Assembly (NCBI RefSeq): GCF_036381655.1
Contig: NZ_DASVCJ010000040.1
Span: 1-64,000 of the forward strand
DNA from: Ferrovibrio sp036381655
GTDB taxonomy: Bacteria; Pseudomonadota; Alphaproteobacteria; Ferrovibrionales; Ferrovibrionaceae
DNA: 64,000 nucleotides
Direction: 5' to 3'
The number at the start of each line of letters is the position of its first letter. Position 1 is the first letter of the stretch. The translations under genes were made by a program, and so were the position numbers. Below the pieces are notes generated by a model. It saw only the letters and a list, made by a program, of their open reading frames with translations. It did no database searches and was not told where the DNA came from. Shown in pieces: positions 22,373-30,426 of this stretch.

Positions 22373-24583
22373 CTACTCGGCCGCCGCCTTGTGCTGCTGG
22401 CGGATCAGCGAGAGGATTTCGCTTGCCGCCTTGGGGATATTGGTGCCCGGCCCGTAAATGCCGGCAACGCCGGCGGCCTTCAGGAAATCGTAATCCTGCG
22501 GCGGGATGACGCCGCCGGTGATCACCAGAATGTCGCCCGCGCCCTGTTCGCGCAGCGCCTCGATGAGCTGCGGCACCAGGGTCTTGTGGCCGGCCGCCTG
22601 GCTGGAGACGCCGATGACATGCACGTCGTTGTCGATGGCGTCCTTGGCGGCTTCCTCCGGCGTCTGGAACAGCGGCCCGACATCGACGTCGAAGCCGAGA
22701 TCGGCGAAGGCGGTGGCGATCACCTTGGCGCCGCGGTCATGGCCGTCCTGGCCGAGCTTGACGACGAGCATGCGCGGCCGGCGGCCCTCTTCCTTGGCGA
22801 ACGCCTCGATCTCCTTCTGGATCCGCATGAAGCCCTCGTCATTGGCATAGGCGGCGCCGTAGACGCCGCTGATCGAGCGGATGGTGGCCTGATGGCGGGT
22901 GAAGACCTTTTCCATCGCCGCCGACATCTCGCCCACCGTGACCCGCGCGCGCGCCGCCTCGACGCAGAGCGCGAGCAGATTCGCCTTGCCGGCGGCGCCC
23001 TCTTCCAGCGCCCGGATGGCGGCTTCCGCCTTCGCCTTGTCGCGCGTGCTGCGGATGGCCTTGAGCCGCGCCACCTGCTGCTCGCGCACGCGGGTATTGT
23101 CGACTTCCAGCAATTCCGGCACGTCGTTCTGCGCCGCGCGGTATTTGTTGACGCCGACGATGACGTCCTCGCCGCGATCGACGCGGGCCTGGCGGCGCGC
23201 CGCCGCTTCCTCGATGCGCAGCTTCGGCATGCCGCTTTCGACCGCCCTGGTCATGCCGCCCATGCTTTCGACTTCCTGGATCAGCGCCCAGGCATGCGTC
23301 GCCAGCGCATGGGTCAGCGCCTCGACGTAATACGAGCCGGCCATCGGATCGACCACCTTGGTCACGCAGCTTTCTTCCTGGATGATGAGCTGCGTGTTGC
23401 GGGCGATGCGCGCCGAGAATTCGGTCGGCAGCGCGATGGCTTCGTCCAGCGCGTTGGTGTGCAGCGACTGCGTGCCGCCGAGCACGGCGGCCAGCGCCTC
23501 GATGGCGGTGCGCACCACGTTGTTGTACGGGTCCTGCTCGGTGAGCGAGACGCCCGAGGTCTGGCAATGCGTGCGCAGCATCAGCGAGCCGGGCTTCTTC
23601 GGATCGAACTGCTTCATGATCTTCGCCCACAAAAAGCGCGCGGCGCGCAGCTTGGCGATTTCCATGAAGAAGTTCATGCCGATGGCGAAGAAGAAGGACA
23701 GCCGGCCGGCGAAGGCGTCGACGTCGAGGCCGGAATTGATCGCCGTGCGGACGTATTCGAGGCCGTCGGCGAGGGTGAAGGCCAGCTCCTGCACCGCAGT
23801 CGCGCCAGCTTCCTGCATGTGGTAGCCGGAGATCGAGATGGAGTTGAATTTCGGCATATGCTGCGCGGTATAGCCGATGATGTCGGCGATGATGCGCATC
23901 GACGGGCCGGGCGGATAGATATAGGTGTTGCGCACCATGAACTCTTTCAGGATGTCGTTCTGGATGGTTCCTGAAAGCTGTTCGGGCTTCACGCCCTGCT
24001 CTTCGGCGGCGACGATGTAGCAGGCCATGACCGGCAGCACGGCGCCGTTCATGGTCATCGACACGCTCATCTTGTCCAGCGGGATGCCGTCGAACAGGAT
24101 CTTCATGTCCTCGACGCTGTCGATGGCGACGCCCGCCTTGCCGACATCGCCGACGACGCGCGGATGATCGCTGTCGTAGCCGCGATGGGTGGCGAGATCG
24201 AAGGCGACGCTCACGCCCTGCTGGCCGGCGGCGAGATTCTTGCGATAGAAGGCGTTGGATTCCTCGGCGGTGGAGAAGCCGGCATACTGGCGGATCGTCC
24301 AGGGCCGGTTGGCATACATGGTGGCGCGCACGCCGCGCGTAAACGGCTCGAAGCCGGGCAGCGCGCCCAGCATCGGCAGGCCGTCGAGTTCCAGGCCCTC
24401 GAGATCGGCGGCGGTGTAGAGCGGCTTGACCGGGATGCCTTCCGGCGTCTGCCAGATCAGCTCCGACAGCGGCCGCTCGCCCAGCTCCTTCTGGGCCAGC
24501 TTGGCCCAGGCCTCGGGGAAGGACATCTGCCCGGTCTTCGGCTTTTCTGTCTTCGGCTTTTCGGTTTTCGGCTTCTCGGTCAT
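22373..24583 (-). CDS. scpA: Methylmalonyl-CoA mutase, single-chain adenosylcobalamin enzyme
   Basis: The enzyme isomerises (R)-methylmalonyl-CoA and succinyl-CoA using adenosylcobalamin, closing propionyl-CoA assimilation in the cytoplasm. The product is 736 residues. The TIM barrel (about 40-570) shows YANRPWTIRQYAGFSTAEESN and AFDLATHRGYDSDHP, listed here as short parts of the CoA channel. The B12 domain (about 600-730) shows the axial ligand DGHDRGAKVIATAFADLG and GGVIPPQDYDFL. The first 17 residues are a low-complexity EKPKT triple repeat. AAGGTGG precedes the ATG. The usual partners (meaB chaperone, epimerase, propionyl-CoA carboxylase) are not adjacent. I saw no cobalamin riboswitch upstream. 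Confidence 0.95.
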   Translation of the reverse strand: MTEKPKTEKPKTEKPKTGQMSFPEAWAKLAQKELGERPLSELIWQTPEGIPVKPLYTAADLEGLELDGLPMLGALPGFEPFTRGVRATMYANRPWTIRQYAGFSTAEESNAFYRKNLAAGQQGVSVAFDLATHRGYDSDHPRVVGDVGKAGVAIDSVEDMKILFDGIPLDKMSVSMTMNGAVLPVMACYIVAAEEQGVKPEQLSGTIQNDILKEFMVRNTYIYPPGPSMRIIADIIGYTAQHMPKFNSISISGYHMQEAGATAVQELAFTLADGLEYVRTAINSGLDVDAFAGRLSFFFAIGMNFFMEIAKLRAARFLWAKIMKQFDPKKPGSLMLRTHCQTSGVSLTEQDPYNNVVRTAIEALAAVLGGTQSLHTNALDEAIALPTEFSARIARNTQLIIQEESCVTKVVDPMAGSYYVEALTHALATHAWALIQEVESMGGMTRAVESGMPKLRIEEAAARRQARVDRGEDVIVGVNKYRAAQNDVPELLEVDNTRVREQQVARLKAIRSTRDKAKAEAAIRALEEGAAGKANLLALCVEAARARVTVGEMSAAMEKVFTRHQATIRSISGVYGAAYANDEGFMRIQKEIEAFAKEEGRRPRMLVVKLGQDGHDRGAKVIATAFADLGFDVDVGPLFQTPEEAAKDAIDNDVHVIGVSSQAAGHKTLVPQLIEALREQGAGDILVITGGVIPPQDYDFLKAAGVAGIYGPGTNIPKAASEILSLIRQQHKAAAE
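24536..24580. repeat. Three 15-bp tandem repeats at the start of the mutase gene
   Basis: Units at 24536, 24551 and 24566 (consensus CTTCGGCTTTTCGGT) encode three EKPKT pentapeptides directly after the start Met-Thr. The unit length keeps the frame. The N-terminal tail lies before the conserved fold, so copy number is probably neutral. Confidence 0.9.
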
Positions 24584-24648
24584 CTATCTATCCACCTTGC
24601 ACCGCTCCCGTCGCGTTCTCTTGCGGTGCACAATTTCCTCTCCGCGCC

Positions 24649-24676
24649 AGTATGGCGGCGATTATACACCTGTCAA
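24649..24676 (-). promoter_or_regulatory. Candidate promoter of methylmalonyl-CoA mutase
   Basis: On the minus strand TTGACA (24676-24671) is followed after 16 bp by CATACT (24654-24649). A consensus TATAAT also lies at 24666-24661 but too close to that -35. The start codon is 66 bp further on. Confidence 0.4.
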
Positions 24677-24856
24677 TTTGCCGCCCGGTCAGTGGTAAAC
24701 CCGGCCATGGGTAATTGAGGCCGGGCGGCGACGCTTTCCAGCCCAGCGCGGCCCGGTTTTGACCGCTGGCGACCGTTTCCGACCGCCACGGACCGCTGCG
24801 GCAAACCGGCCACAAGCGGGAAGGCATCATCCTCTTAATTAGAACATTATAGCGAT

Positions 24857-25034
24857 TTATGGGGGCGGTTGACGCCGCCCGCGCCGCCGAAGCGGGTTTC
24901 GGCCGCGCAACGACGCGCGCGCTTCGCAGCGCCGCTTGCGCGGAAAACGCCCTGCCCCCATAATCCGCGCCGTTCCCCGAGAAGTCGGGCTTGCTTGATA
25001 CGTCAAATGCCTCGGCCTTCCGACCGGGGCGTTT
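24857..25034 (+). ncRNA. Candidate structured RNA in a 610-bp gene-free region
   Basis: Between 24584 and 25194 I see no convincing gene. The part from 24857 contains a 10-bp perfect closing stem (TTATGGGGGC at 24857-24866 with its complement at 24954-24963) around a very GC-rich interior. A small hairpin, CCCGA-GAAG-TCGGG (24976-24989), follows, and then a terminator (25005-25034). Three stem-loops ending in a terminator fit a small RNA of about 180 nt or a leader of the next gene. I do not match it to 6S, SRP, RNase P or tmRNA. No strong -35 element is seen. Confidence 0.3.
25005..25034 (+). terminator. Rho-independent terminator-like hairpin
   Basis: GCCTCGG (25009-25015) pairs with CCGGGGC (25024-25030), with one wobble and an 8-nt loop. 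AAA/TTT pairs extend the stem, and GTTTTGCTTT follows. No annotated gene ends just upstream, so it may end a small RNA or act as an attenuator before the gene at 25195. Confidence 0.55.
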
Positions 25035-25194
25035 TGCTTTCAGGCGGCCGCGGCCTAAGCCTTTAAGCCTTGCCGTGCCGCCTTGCAGCCCGGCCTCCGT
25101 CCTTAAAAAAAAACCTTCCTCCCCCTGTCGGCCCGGGGCGCGGCCGGACGTCTTCCAGTCAGGATGCGGCGCCTGCAAGGCAAGGAGAGCGAAA

Positions 25195-25854
25195 ATGCGG
25201 AAGATCATCGTCGGCGCGTTCGTCAGTCTGGATGGCGTGATGCAGGCCCCGGGCGGGCCGCATGAGGACCCGGTCGGCGGCTTCGCCCATGGCGGCTGGG
25301 CGTTTCCCTATTTCGACGAGGTCGGCCATGCCGCCGTGCGCGAGATGATGGCCGAGCCTTTCGACCTGCTGCTCGGGCGCAAGACCTATGACATCTTCGC
25401 CGCGCACTGGCCCCATGCCGGGCCGGACGACTGGATCGGCAATCTGTTCAACCGCGTCACCAAATATGTCGCCAGCCGCCAGCCGCGGCCGGCCCTGTCC
25501 TGGCAGAACAGCCGGCATCTCGGGCCGGATGCCGTCGCCGCCTTGCGCGAGCTGAAAAGCGCGGCAGGCCCCGCCCTGCTCACCCAGGGCTCGACCGAGT
25601 TCCTGAAGCATCTCTTCGCCGCCGGCCTGGTCGACGAAATGCGGCTGTTCATCATGCCGCTGCTGCTGGGCAGGGGCAAAAGGCTGTTCGGCGAGGATGC
25701 GCAGCCGGCCGCCATGACGCTGGCCGGCTCGAAGGTTTCCGGCACCGGCGTGACGATCAACACCTATCGGCGCGGCGGCGCCGTCGCCACCGGCTCGTTC
25801 GCCTTCGAGCAGCCCACCCAGGCCGAGCTGGAGCGGCGCAAAAACTGGAGCTGA
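25195..25854 (+). CDS. Dihydrofolate reductase family protein (RibD C-terminal domain)
   Basis: The product is 219 residues with the DHFR/RibD-C fold: KIIVGAFVSLDGVMQAPGG at the N-terminus, FDLLLGRKTYDIFAAHWP, and the late GSTEFLKHLFAAGLVDEMRLF region. These stand-alone NADPH-dependent reductases (YyaP/YwjB-like) have no assigned substrate. AAGGAGAGCGAAA precedes the ATG at 25195. A longer frame from 24991 includes the terminator hairpin and is rejected. No riboflavin genes are adjacent. Confidence 0.88.
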   Translation: MRKIIVGAFVSLDGVMQAPGGPHEDPVGGFAHGGWAFPYFDEVGHAAVREMMAEPFDLLLGRKTYDIFAAHWPHAGPDDWIGNLFNRVTKYVASRQPRPALSWQNSRHLGPDAVAALRELKSAAGPALLTQGSTEFLKHLFAAGLVDEMRLFIMPLLLGRGKRLFGEDAQPAAMTLAGSKVSGTGVTINTYRRGGAVATGSFAFEQPTQAELERRKNWS

Positions 25855-26200
25855 GGCGGCGGCGGAAAAAGCTGTTGAGCCACCGCTCGCCGCCGCTTTA
25901 CGCTGGCGCCGTGCGCATCCGGCGAGGTCAGACTGCAGATCGAGCAGTTCAACCGGTAGCCGCCGCCCGTCCGGCCATCTTCTCAAATCCGGACTGCGGC
26001 ATATCTGCGCCGCGACACACATGTGTATTCAACGATGCGGATTTCAGGCAGACGCGCGGCAGGGCGCGGCAGAATGACTTGCCGCGGACCGAGTCGGGAT
26101 GCTGAACTGCGCGATGTCAGGCGTTTCGGCATCTTTGCGGCGAGGGTTTGCCGCGCCCGCATGCCATGCGCCTGCAAGCCCATGTTAAGAGGGGATGTCG
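25855..26200. other. Gene-free stretch before the toxin-like pair
   Basis: No supported gene lies in these 346 bp. A 10-bp palindrome, ACACATGTGT, occurs near 26018-26027. The base composition is somewhat less GC-rich from 25980 to 26040 than in the flanking genes, so a promoter for the next gene may be here, but no clear -35/-10 pair was found. Confidence 0.4.
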
Positions 26201-27418
26201 ATGGATGAATACACGACGGCCGCGCTGAACGGCACGCTGCTATCGCAAAGCTGGGGCCCCGGCAGCACCGGCGGCCTGTTCTACCTGCAGAACAATCTGC
26301 CGGTGCCACTCTACATGTATGGCGTCACCACCGCCGGCGAACAGATCCTGTCGCGGGAACTGGGCACCACGGTCACCGATCAAAAGCCGCCTTTGCTGTT
26401 CCCGGCGAATACCGCGACCTTGTTCAACATGGTGACCGACGCCTTCTACATCTTGCGCACCGCCTTCTCCGGCGCCTTCGTCTGCCTGCTGTATACGACG
26501 AGCGACGGCGCGTCCGATGCGTCCGACGCCGAAACCATCCTGGTCGATGCCACCAACCTGCTGCCGCCGAACCAGATCGGCCTGTTTCCAGGCGCCACCA
26601 CCGACACGCCGATCCCGCCCGATTCGCCGCGCGTGCTGGTCGGCGTCGGCGCCACGCTGACCTCGCCGGCCAATCTGATCCTGCGCGAGCAATTCTGGCA
26701 GCGCATGGGCGATTCCTATTCCCTGGCGCCGGGCACCAAACGAACGGTGTCGACCACTCTGGTCTCCGGCATGCAGAACACCTCCTCGCATGAGGAATCG
26801 GTATCGAAAAGCCTGGGACTGAGCAGCGCCTTCGGCTGGGGGCCGGTCTCGGCCAGCCTGTCGGCGAATCTCAGCGCCAATTCCAGCAGCTTTCAGCAGA
26901 TTTCGATTTCCACCGAGACGACCCAGTATGAATCGCTGGAACTGAGCAACACCACCAGCGACACGTTGTATTTCCTGCGCTGGCAGCTCACCGATGTGAT
27001 CACCGTCTATCAGACCTATACGGCCACCGACTCGTCGCCGACCGAAGCATTGTCGCCGGCCGCCCCCAACTTCCCGAACCCGGCCAACGGCCCCGGCGGG
27101 ATGAATCCGCTGACCACGGTGTCGATCGCGCAGAGCCCGGTATTGATCAGCGACGGCTACAATCCCGCCGCGCTGCCGGCCCCGCCGTCCGCGCCGGCGG
27201 CGCCGACCGAGAGCATCAACATGAACATCATCGCCACGGGCAGCGGCGATGCGGTCAGCCGCGGTCCGGTCGGACGGCGCGTCTACAAGCTGGGCCAGGC
27301 GTCAGGCACGGCGCGCGTGACGGGCGGCGCCAAATCGGGCAGGGCCGCCCCGCGCACGGCCGCACCGCGCAAGGGGGCACGGCAGCCGGGCAAGGGCACC
27401 GCAAAGCGGCGGCGCTGA
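26201..27418 (+). CDS. Unrecognised protein resembling an aerolysin/ETX-type beta-pore-forming toxin
   Basis: I do not recognise a named family with certainty. The product is 405 residues from ATG 26201, seven bases after GAGGGG (ATG 26195 is too close to it). Residues 15-105 look like a small beta-sandwich (GGLFYLQNNLPVPLYMYGV), faintly like VHL-beta or lectin domains. Residues about 180-250 form a long alternating Ser/Thr-rich stretch (TRTVSTTLVSG, SVSKSLGLSSAFGWG, SASLSANLSANSSS, ISISTETTQYESL), the pattern of membrane-inserting strands in aerolysin/ETX-MTX2 toxins. It is followed by LYFLRWQLTDVITVY. Residues 355-405 are a disordered Arg/Lys/Gly/Ala tail that could bind nucleic acid. No signal peptide is seen. 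It converges on an LSGC-motif gene. Confidence 0.45.
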   Translation: MDEYTTAALNGTLLSQSWGPGSTGGLFYLQNNLPVPLYMYGVTTAGEQILSRELGTTVTDQKPPLLFPANTATLFNMVTDAFYILRTAFSGAFVCLLYTTSDGASDASDAETILVDATNLLPPNQIGLFPGATTDTPIPPDSPRVLVGVGATLTSPANLILREQFWQRMGDSYSLAPGTKRTVSTTLVSGMQNTSSHEESVSKSLGLSSAFGWGPVSASLSANLSANSSSFQQISISTETTQYESLELSNTTSDTLYFLRWQLTDVITVYQTYTATDSSPTEALSPAAPNFPNPANGPGGMNPLTTVSIAQSPVLISDGYNPAALPAPPSAPAAPTESINMNIIATGSGDAVSRGPVGRRVYKLGQASGTARVTGGAKSGRAAPRTAAPRKGARQPGKGTAKRRR

Positions 27419-27441
27419 AAATCCGCGGCGCGGCGGCGCCC

Positions 27442-28128
27442 TCATTCGTAAAGCGGCACCACGTCGACGCCGGCCACGGTGTTGCTGGCGGGGGCATAAA
27501 GCTGCGCGAAGAGGGTCCATTTGCCGTCCCGCCGCAGCAGGATGATGTTGGCCCGGCTGTCGCCGGTCTGCTTGCCGCCATAGACCTTGGTCGGGCGGTT
27601 CAGGTCGCCGGCAAAGCAGGCATGTCTCTCCTGCAGGATGTTCTGCAGCTTGACGCTGTCCTTCTCGCCCACCGGCGGCGCGGCCCTCAGGCCGGTCGGC
27701 TGGATATGGATGATCTTGACGTCCGGCACACCGCGTGTCGCCGGCCGGTAGCACAGCGAACAGCCCGATAGCTGCGCCGAAATGGCTATCGTGGTGTCGC
27801 CGCCAGCCGGCAGGGTCAGGCCGGGCAGCGCATGCAGACTGGCCTCGACATCGCGGTAAGGCGTCGTCGGCAGCACGTAGCTGGCGAGCGGCGGCGCGTA
27901 GCGATCCTCGGGCTTCGCGATCAGCATCAGTTCGTTCGTCAGTTCGCCGATGATCGGGTATTCGCGCACCATGTTCCGCGTCTCCAGCACCACGATCTGG
28001 CTCTGGCCGGCCACCGCATTCCCCTTCATGTTGACGACGAAGAAATTGCTGCCCAAAAAAGCCGCGAAGCCGTGCTGGTCCCTGTAGTTGTCCTGGAGAA
28101 ACATGTACAGCTTCCAGCCCGCCCCCAT
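27442..28128 (-). CDS. Unrecognised protein with a CNF1/BLF1-like LSGC...His deamidase motif
   Basis: The product is 228 residues. The start ATG at 28128 follows AGGAGGGCGGCG. I cannot assign it to a named family. Residues 113-123 read TIAISAQLSGC, a beta-strand followed by LSGC (Cys123). His141 follows in VKIIHIQPTG. A Cys in LSGC and a His on the next strand are the catalytic pair of glutamine deamidase toxins such as CNF1 and Burkholderia BLF1. The size is also close to BLF1 (about 210 residues). No signal peptide is visible. Its neighbour, 23 bp away tail-to-tail, resembles a pore-forming toxin. The call rests on one short motif, spacing and size, so alternatives remain open. Confidence 0.4.
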   Translation of the reverse strand: MGAGWKLYMFLQDNYRDQHGFAAFLGSNFFVVNMKGNAVAGQSQIVVLETRNMVREYPIIGELTNELMLIAKPEDRYAPPLASYVLPTTPYRDVEASLHALPGLTLPAGGDTTIAISAQLSGCSLCYRPATRGVPDVKIIHIQPTGLRAAPPVGEKDSVKLQNILQERHACFAGDLNRPTKVYGGKQTGDSRANIILLRRDGKWTLFAQLYAPASNTVAGVDVVPLYE

Positions 28129-28401
28129 CGCCGCCCTCCTGTGCCGCCGCCATCATGGCCTGCCGATTGTAGCGATGCTCGCGCAGAATGCATGGCGGGG
28201 CGAGCTGAAAAAATCCAAACGGCCATTCCGGCGCCGGCATATGGGAGTGTGCAGTCCGTCCGCCTTCCGCTTCCACAGGCCGGGATAGCGGGCGATGAAA
28301 CCGCTGGGCGCCAGCCCGAACGCCATCGGGCATCGGGCCCGCTCCTCTCTCCCCCTCTTGCTCTTGGCGCAAGCAGGCCGCCTCATGCTAAAACCGGCCG
28401 C

Positions 28402-28827
28402 ATGACGATCCGCAGGAAAGCGCGCAAGACGATCGCCGCGGCGGCGGCCGGACCCGGCATGGGTCAGGCCGGCATGGGCCAGGCCGGCATGCGGCTGCGC
28501 CTGCGGCTGATGCGGGGCAGCGAGATCGCGGTCGGCCCGGGCAAGGCCGATCTGCTGCAGGGCATCGCCGAGACCGGCTCGATCTCCGCCGCCGGCCGCC
28601 GGCTCAACATGAGCTACAAGCGCGCCTGGCTGCTGATCGACACGATGAACCGCTGTTTTCGCGCTCCGCTGGTGACGGCGGGAAGCGGCGGCAAGGCCGG
28701 CGGCGGCGCGGCGCTGACCGCCCTGGGCGAGGAAGTGCTGGCCCGCTTCCGCCATATGGAGCAGGCGGCGCAGAAAGCCTGCGCGGCGGATCTCAAGGCG
28801 CTGCGGGCCAGGCTGCGCAAGGAATGA
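28402..28827 (+). CDS. modE: ModE-type molybdate-responsive regulator (DNA-binding domain only)
   Basis: The product is 141 residues. The winged helix-turn-helix of ModE is clear at about 45-115: GPGKADLLQGIAETGSISAA, then GRRLNMSYKRAWLLIDTMN. There is no C-terminal molybdate-binding (TOBE) domain, so sensing may be indirect or the protein may act as a shortened ModE. The start at 28402 includes a GMGQA repeat, and an internal ATG at 28489 would give a more typical N-terminus. It lies 120 bp upstream of modABC on the same strand, with a ModE box between, so it probably represses them when molybdate is plentiful. Confidence 0.85.
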   Translation: MTIRRKARKTIAAAAAGPGMGQAGMGQAGMRLRLRLMRGSEIAVGPGKADLLQGIAETGSISAAGRRLNMSYKRAWLLIDTMNRCFRAPLVTAGSGGKAGGGAALTALGEEVLARFRHMEQAAQKACAADLKALRARLRKE

Positions 28828-28916
28828 GCGCAATGCGAGGCACGCGGCGGCGTAAGTAGCGCCATCGCCAATCCCCGGTTGCGCCGGGCGCAATTGCGCC
28901 GCTATAGTCGGCGCAG

Positions 28917-28940
28917 CGTTATATCCCAACCGCCATAACG
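28917..28940. promoter_or_regulatory. ModE box upstream of modA
   Basis: CGTTATAT, ten bases, then ATAACG form a 24-bp site with the same layout and length as the Escherichia coli modA operator. It ends 8 bp before the modA ATG. A TATAGT -10-like element (28902-28907) lies just upstream, so ModE would block transcription. A perfect 14-bp palindrome (GGCGCAATTGCGCC, 28887-28900) adjoins it. Confidence 0.8.
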
Positions 28941-28948
28941 TAGGCTGC

Positions 28949-29737
28949 ATGCGCCGGATCGCTTTCCTCGCCGCCCTGATCCTCCCGATTGCAACGGCGC
29001 CGGCGGCGCGCGCCGACGCGCTGCTGGTCTTCGCCGCGGCCAGCCTGAAAGCCGCCCTGAGCGAGGTCGATGCCGGCTGGACGGCGCAGCAGCGGGCCGG
29101 CAAACGCGAGGATGACGGCGTGAAGGTCTCGTTCGCCGGCTCCTCGGCGCTGGCGCGGCAGATCGAGGCCGGCGCGCCGGCGGATCTGTTCATCTCGGCC
29201 GATCTCGCCTGGATGGAGTATCTCGCGCAGCGCCGGCTCGTCCGGCCCGGCACGCGCGTCGACCTGCTCGGCAACCGCATCGTGCTGATCGCGCCGGCGC
29301 GCTCGGCGCTGCAGGCGCGCATCGCGCCGGGCTTCGACCTCGCCGGCCTGCTGGGCGCCGGCGGCCGCCTCGCCATTGCCGATACCGATGCCGTGCCGGC
29401 CGGCAGATACGGCAAGGCGGCCTTGCAGGCGCTCAAGGTCTGGCCGCAGGTCGAGCGCCGTCTGGTCCAGGCCGAGAATGTGCGCGCGGCCCTGGCCTTC
29501 GTGGCGCGCGGCGAGGCGCCTTTGGGCATCGTCTATGCCACCGACGCCGCCGCCGAGCCCAAGGTGCGCATCGTCGATGCCTTCCCCGAGGAGACGCATC
29601 CGCCGATCGTCTATCCCGCCGCCGTGCTGGCGGCGTCGCGGCATCCGGCGGCGGCGGCGTATCTTTCCTATCTGCAGGGCGCGGCGGCGCGCACGGTGTT
29701 CGAGAAGAACGGCTTCACGCTGCCGGGGCGCCGGTGA
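28949..29737 (+). CDS. modA: Molybdate ABC transporter periplasmic binding protein
   Basis: The product is 262 residues with a signal peptide (RRIAFLAALILPIATAPAARA). ModA landmarks are DALLVFAAASLKAAL, VSFAGSSALARQIEAGAPADLFISAD (given as two adjoining motifs, GSSALARQIEAGAP and ADLFISAD) and IADTDAVPAGRYGKAAL. The conserved Ser and Tyr residues that hold the oxyanion are present. It is first of three overlapping genes, directly behind a ModE box, so it is expressed at low molybdate. Tungstate binding is also possible, as in the family generally. Confidence 0.95.
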   Translation: MRRIAFLAALILPIATAPAARADALLVFAAASLKAALSEVDAGWTAQQRAGKREDDGVKVSFAGSSALARQIEAGAPADLFISADLAWMEYLAQRRLVRPGTRVDLLGNRIVLIAPARSALQARIAPGFDLAGLLGAGGRLAIADTDAVPAGRYGKAALQALKVWPQVERRLVQAENVRAALAFVARGEAPLGIVYATDAAAEPKVRIVDAFPEETHPPIVYPAAVLAASRHPAAAAYLSYLQGAAARTVFEKNGFTLPGRR

Positions 29738-30426
29738 TTGGCCTCGGCCCGGAGGAATGGACCGCCATCGAACTCAGCCTGCGCGTCGCGCTGGTGGCGA
29801 CGGTCTGCAGCCTGCCCTTCGGCGTGGCCGTCGCCTGGCTGCTGGCGCGGCGCGAATTTCCCGGCAAGGCGCTGCTCGACGCGGCGGTGCATCTGCCGCT
29901 GATCCTGCCGCCGGTGGTGACCGGCTATCTGCTGCTGCTGCTGTTCGGCCGGCAGGGCGTGCTGGGCGCCTTCCTCGCCGAGCGGCTCGGCCTCGTCTTC
30001 GCCTTCCGCTGGACCGGCGCGGCGCTGGCCTGCGCGGTGATGGGCTTTCCGCTGCTGGTGCGCGCGATCCGGCTTTCGCTCGACGCGGTGGACGAGAAGC
30101 TGGAGCAGGCGGCGGGCACCCTGGGCGCGGCGCCGGTTTTCGTCTTCGCCACGGTGACCCTGCCGCTGATCCTGCCCGGCATCTTCGCCGGCATGGTGCT
30201 GAGTTTCGCGCGCGCCTTCGGCGAATTCGGCGCGACGATCACCTTCGTTTCCAACATCCCGGGCGAGACGCAGACCCTGCCGACGGCGATCTACAGCTTC
30301 ATCCAGACGCCGGGCGGCGATGCCCAGGCGATCCGGCTGACCGTCATTTCGATCGCCATCGCCTTCGTTGCGCTGATCGGCTCCGAGCTGCTGGCGCGCC
30401 GGCTGGCCGGACGGCTCGGCGCATGA
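29734..30426 (+). CDS. modB: Molybdate ABC transporter permease
   Basis: The product is 230 residues with five to six transmembrane helices. The cytoplasmic coupling (EAA) loop is seen as LEQAAGTLGAAPVFVFATVTLP. The late motif FARAFGEFGATITFVSNIPGETQT, split here as FARAFGEFGATITF and NIPGETQT, is diagnostic for ModB. The GTG start overlaps the modA stop (GTGA). It forms the membrane channel with ModC. Confidence 0.95.
   Translation: MIGLGPEEWTAIELSLRVALVATVCSLPFGVAVAWLLARREFPGKALLDAAVHLPLILPPVVTGYLLLLLFGRQGVLGAFLAERLGLVFAFRWTGAALACAVMGFPLLVRAIRLSLDAVDEKLEQAAGTLGAAPVFVFATVTLPLILPGIFAGMVLSFARAFGEFGATITFVSNIPGETQTLPTAIYSFIQTPGGDAQAIRLTVISIAIAFVALIGSELLARRLAGRLGA

Noticed and set aside
24584..24720. 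Possible cobalamin riboswitch before methylmalonyl-CoA mutase
   Set aside because: I did not see the conserved B12-box core or the expected arrangement of helices; the leader appears to be only about 60 bp if the proposed promoter is right.
24857..25034. 6S, SRP or tmRNA gene
   Set aside because: The closing stem and interior do not show the large central bulge of 6S RNA, the SRP GGAA-loop core or a tmRNA tRNA-like end.
24588..25208. A 206-codon minus-strand frame between the mutase and the DHFR-like gene
   Set aside because: It runs through the terminator and stem-loops, has no clear ribosome site at its first start and has low-complexity composition. A shorter ATG (near 24829) has AAGAGG before it but no family match, so I left it out.
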